Assembly: GCA_042576225.1 (NCBI GenBank)
Contig: JBHPCA010000053.1
Span: forward strand, 1-6,951
DNA: 6,951 bases
Direction: 5' to 3'
DNA from: GWF2-30-66 sp042576225
GTDB lineage: Bacteria; Babelota; Babeliae; Babelales; Vermiphilaceae
Part shown: positions 5,344 to 6,951 of the stretch, in pieces
Layout: every line of letters begins with the position of its first letter
How positions within the stretch are numbered: position 1 is the first letter of the stretch
The notes under the pieces: generated by a model
What the model was told of the DNA's origin: nothing
Seen by the model: the letters and a program-made list of their open reading frames with translations, nothing else
Databases searched by the model: none
Position numbers and translations under genes: made by a program

Positions 5344-5354
5344 AAGTTAAAAAA

Positions 5355-6951
5355 ATGGATAAAAATAATATATCTAGCGTTTTTGATGTATTCGATGTAA
5401 TCGTTGTTGGTGGTGGACATGCAGGCATAGAAGCTGCGCATTCAGCGGCCAAGATGGGCTCAAATACACTGTTAATAACCTTAGAGATCGAAAAGATCGG
5501 GTTAATGTCATGTAACCCAGCAATAGGCGGTGTTGGAAAAGGGCATATTGTCTATGAGATAAGTGCGCTGGGCGGCCTCATGCCAAAATTGTGCTCAAAA
5601 ACATATTTGCAAGCTCGTATGCTTAATACAAAAAAAGGCCCTGCAGTACAGGGGCTCAGGCTCCAAATAGACAAATACGCGTACAACAAACTAAGTTGCA
5701 AAATATTAAAAAACACCCCAAATTTAACCCTCTTTGAAGGCATGGCTCAAGAGCTTTTACTCGATGAGAATAATAAAATTACAGGCATAAAAACAGATTG
5801 CGAAAATATTTTTAAAGCCTCGTGCGTCATTTTAACTACCGGAACATTCTTAAATGGGGTTATTCACATAGGAAAAGAAAATCATAAAGCTGGTAGAATC
5901 GGCGAGCAATCAGTGGCAAAACTCACAAACTCACTTACGAATGCAGGACTCAAAGTTGGCAGGCTAAAGACAGGAACCCCTCCAAGATTGTTAAAATCCA
6001 GCATAGACTGGTCAAAAATGCAAAAACAAAAAGCAGCTGATTTGCACTATCTGTTTGAGCTTACTCCCCACCCTGTGAAAAATACACATCATTGCTATAT
6101 CACCAGAACAACTGCCCAAACACATGAAATAATCAGAGAAAACTTAAAATTATCAGCTATGTACTCTGGCAACATAACCGGAATAGGCCCGCGCTACTGC
6201 CCTTCTATAGAAGACAAGATTGCCAGATTCCCTGACAAAACAGGACACACTATATTTGTAGAACCAGAAGGCGATCACCCTAATGGTGCAAACTCAGATG
6301 AGATTTACCCCAATGGTATATCTACTTCTTTACCCTATGAGATACAAGAGAAATATATTGCATCTATCCCAGGATTTGAAAACGCAGTTATCACCAAGGC
6401 TGGCTATGCCATAGAGTATGATTTTGTATACCCTGAGCAACTGAAGCACACGCTGGAAACAAAAGCTGTTAACGGCCTTTTTTTGGCGGGACAGATCAAT
6501 GGCACCACAGGGTATGAAGAGGCTGCAGCCCAAGGGTTAATCGCAGGAATAAATGCACACCTGAAAACTACCAACCAAAAACCATTCATACTAGAGCGAG
6601 AAGAAAGTTATATAGGCGTCATGATAGATGATCTTGTCACCATGGGAGTGGATGAGCCATACAGAATGTTCACCTCACGGGCAGAACGTAGATTGTTACT
6701 CAGACAAGATAACGTATTTTTGCGACTAACAGACAAGGGATATAAACTCGGCTTAATAAACCCAGAACTTTATAAAAAATTCGAAAAAGAAAGACAAGAA
6801 CTTGCCCAAGCACTCAAAATATTAAAAGAAACACACTCACACAAAAAATTACTTGAACTCTTTGAAGTAAATACAGAAAACCCAAAAACCAAAAATCACA
6901 AAGAAATTATTAAAAAAATCACCGGCCTAGAACTTTCAGAGAGAAACGTCC
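5355..6951 (+). CDS. mnmG: tRNA uridine-34 5-carboxymethylaminomethyl modification enzyme MnmG (GidA), 3' partial
   Basis: MnmG is the FAD-dependent partner of the GTPase MnmE; together they add (carboxymethyl)aminomethyl to wobble U34 of tRNAs in the cytoplasm. The frame opens at ATG 5355, the first start after an in-frame TAA at 5331, and is still open at the window end, showing 532 residues of a usual ~620-630. Landmarks: the FAD-binding G-G-G-H-A-G at 19-24, S-C-N-P-A-I-G-G-V-G-K-G with conserved Cys53, K-T-G-T-P-P-R at 205-211, R-Y-C-P-S-I-E-D-K with conserved Cys282, A-G-Q-I-N-G-T-T-G-Y-E-E-A-A-A-Q-G from 378, and the T-S-R-A-E-R-R-L-L-L-R-Q-D-N segment. Only part of the helical C-terminal domain that contacts MnmE and tRNA is present. 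There is no Shine-Dalgarno site; the ATG follows an A-rich stretch (GTTAAAAAA). The gene has its own promoter and structured leader. Confidence 0.97.
   Translation, partial: MDKNNISSVFDVFDVIVVGGGHAGIEAAHSAAKMGSNTLLITLEIEKIGLMSCNPAIGGVGKGHIVYEISALGGLMPKLCSKTYLQARMLNTKKGPAVQGLRLQIDKYAYNKLSCKILKNTPNLTLFEGMAQELLLDENNKITGIKTDCENIFKASCVILTTGTFLNGVIHIGKENHKAGRIGEQSVAKLTNSLTNAGLKVGRLKTGTPPRLLKSSIDWSKMQKQKAADLHYLFELTPHPVKNTHHCYITRTTAQTHEIIRENLKLSAMYSGNITGIGPRYCPSIEDKIARFPDKTGHTIFVEPEGDHPNGANSDEIYPNGISTSLPYEIQEKYIASIPGFENAVITKAGYAIEYDFVYPEQLKHTLETKAVNGLFLAGQINGTTGYEEAAAQGLIAGINAHLKTTNQKPFILEREESYIGVMIDDLVTMGVDEPYRMFTSRAERRLLLRQDNVFLRLTDKGYKLGLINPELYKKFEKERQELAQALKILKETHSHKKLLELFEVNTENPKTKNHKEIIKKITGLELSERNV

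Noticed and set aside
5552..6589. Open frames on the - strand at 5552-5743, 6330-6533 and 6404-6589
   Set aside because: All are inside mnmG, whose conserved motifs fix the coding strand and frame.

Overview
The window is A+T-rich bacterial DNA using the standard bacterial code (TGG read as Trp, TGA as stop). It holds five protein genes, two of them cut by the window edges. Three are recognisable: the C-terminal half of an APC-family amino acid permease, a complete mraY and most of mnmG. The other two encode exported proteins I cannot name: a 590-residue protein built of degenerate WD40-like repeats and a ~213-residue Lys/Glu-rich helical protein. An amino acid importer, exported repeat proteins, an mraY standing alone outside the usual division/cell-wall cluster, and scattered CCTGAGCTTGTCGAAGG-type repeats would suit a host-associated, reduced-genome Gram-negative bacterium, for example Candidatus Dependentiae (TM6/Babela) or a similar intracellular lineage. 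This placement is an inference from gene style, not a sequence match.

Layout: 1-765 (+) permease, 5' end missing. 866-2638 (+) exported WD40-like repeat protein with a good Shine-Dalgarno site. 2639-3079 is a gene-free convergent gap dominated by two inverted copies of a 40-nt interspersed repeat (246 bp end to end), AT-rich hairpins and a terminator-like hairpin. 3080-4144 (-) mraY. 4145-4385 is a divergent regulatory region with a convincing promoter for the next gene. 4386-5027 (+) is the small exported helical protein, whose last ~15 residues look frameshifted. 5028-5354 holds a third repeat copy, a perfect 14-nt palindrome, a strong extended -10 promoter, a leader hairpin and two more palindromes. 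5355 to the window end (+) is mnmG, open at the right edge.

The genes do not form one operon. MraY makes lipid I at the inner membrane for peptidoglycan. MnmG, with MnmE (not in the window), modifies the wobble uridine of certain tRNAs. The permease probably imports amino acids. The two exported proteins are lineage-specific in appearance and are the least explained genes here. The most interesting leads are the WD40-like exported protein, the probable 1-nt frameshift at 4977-4980, the 246-bp inverted-repeat unit, and the structured mnmG leader. I found no tRNA, rRNA, CRISPR array or transposase gene.
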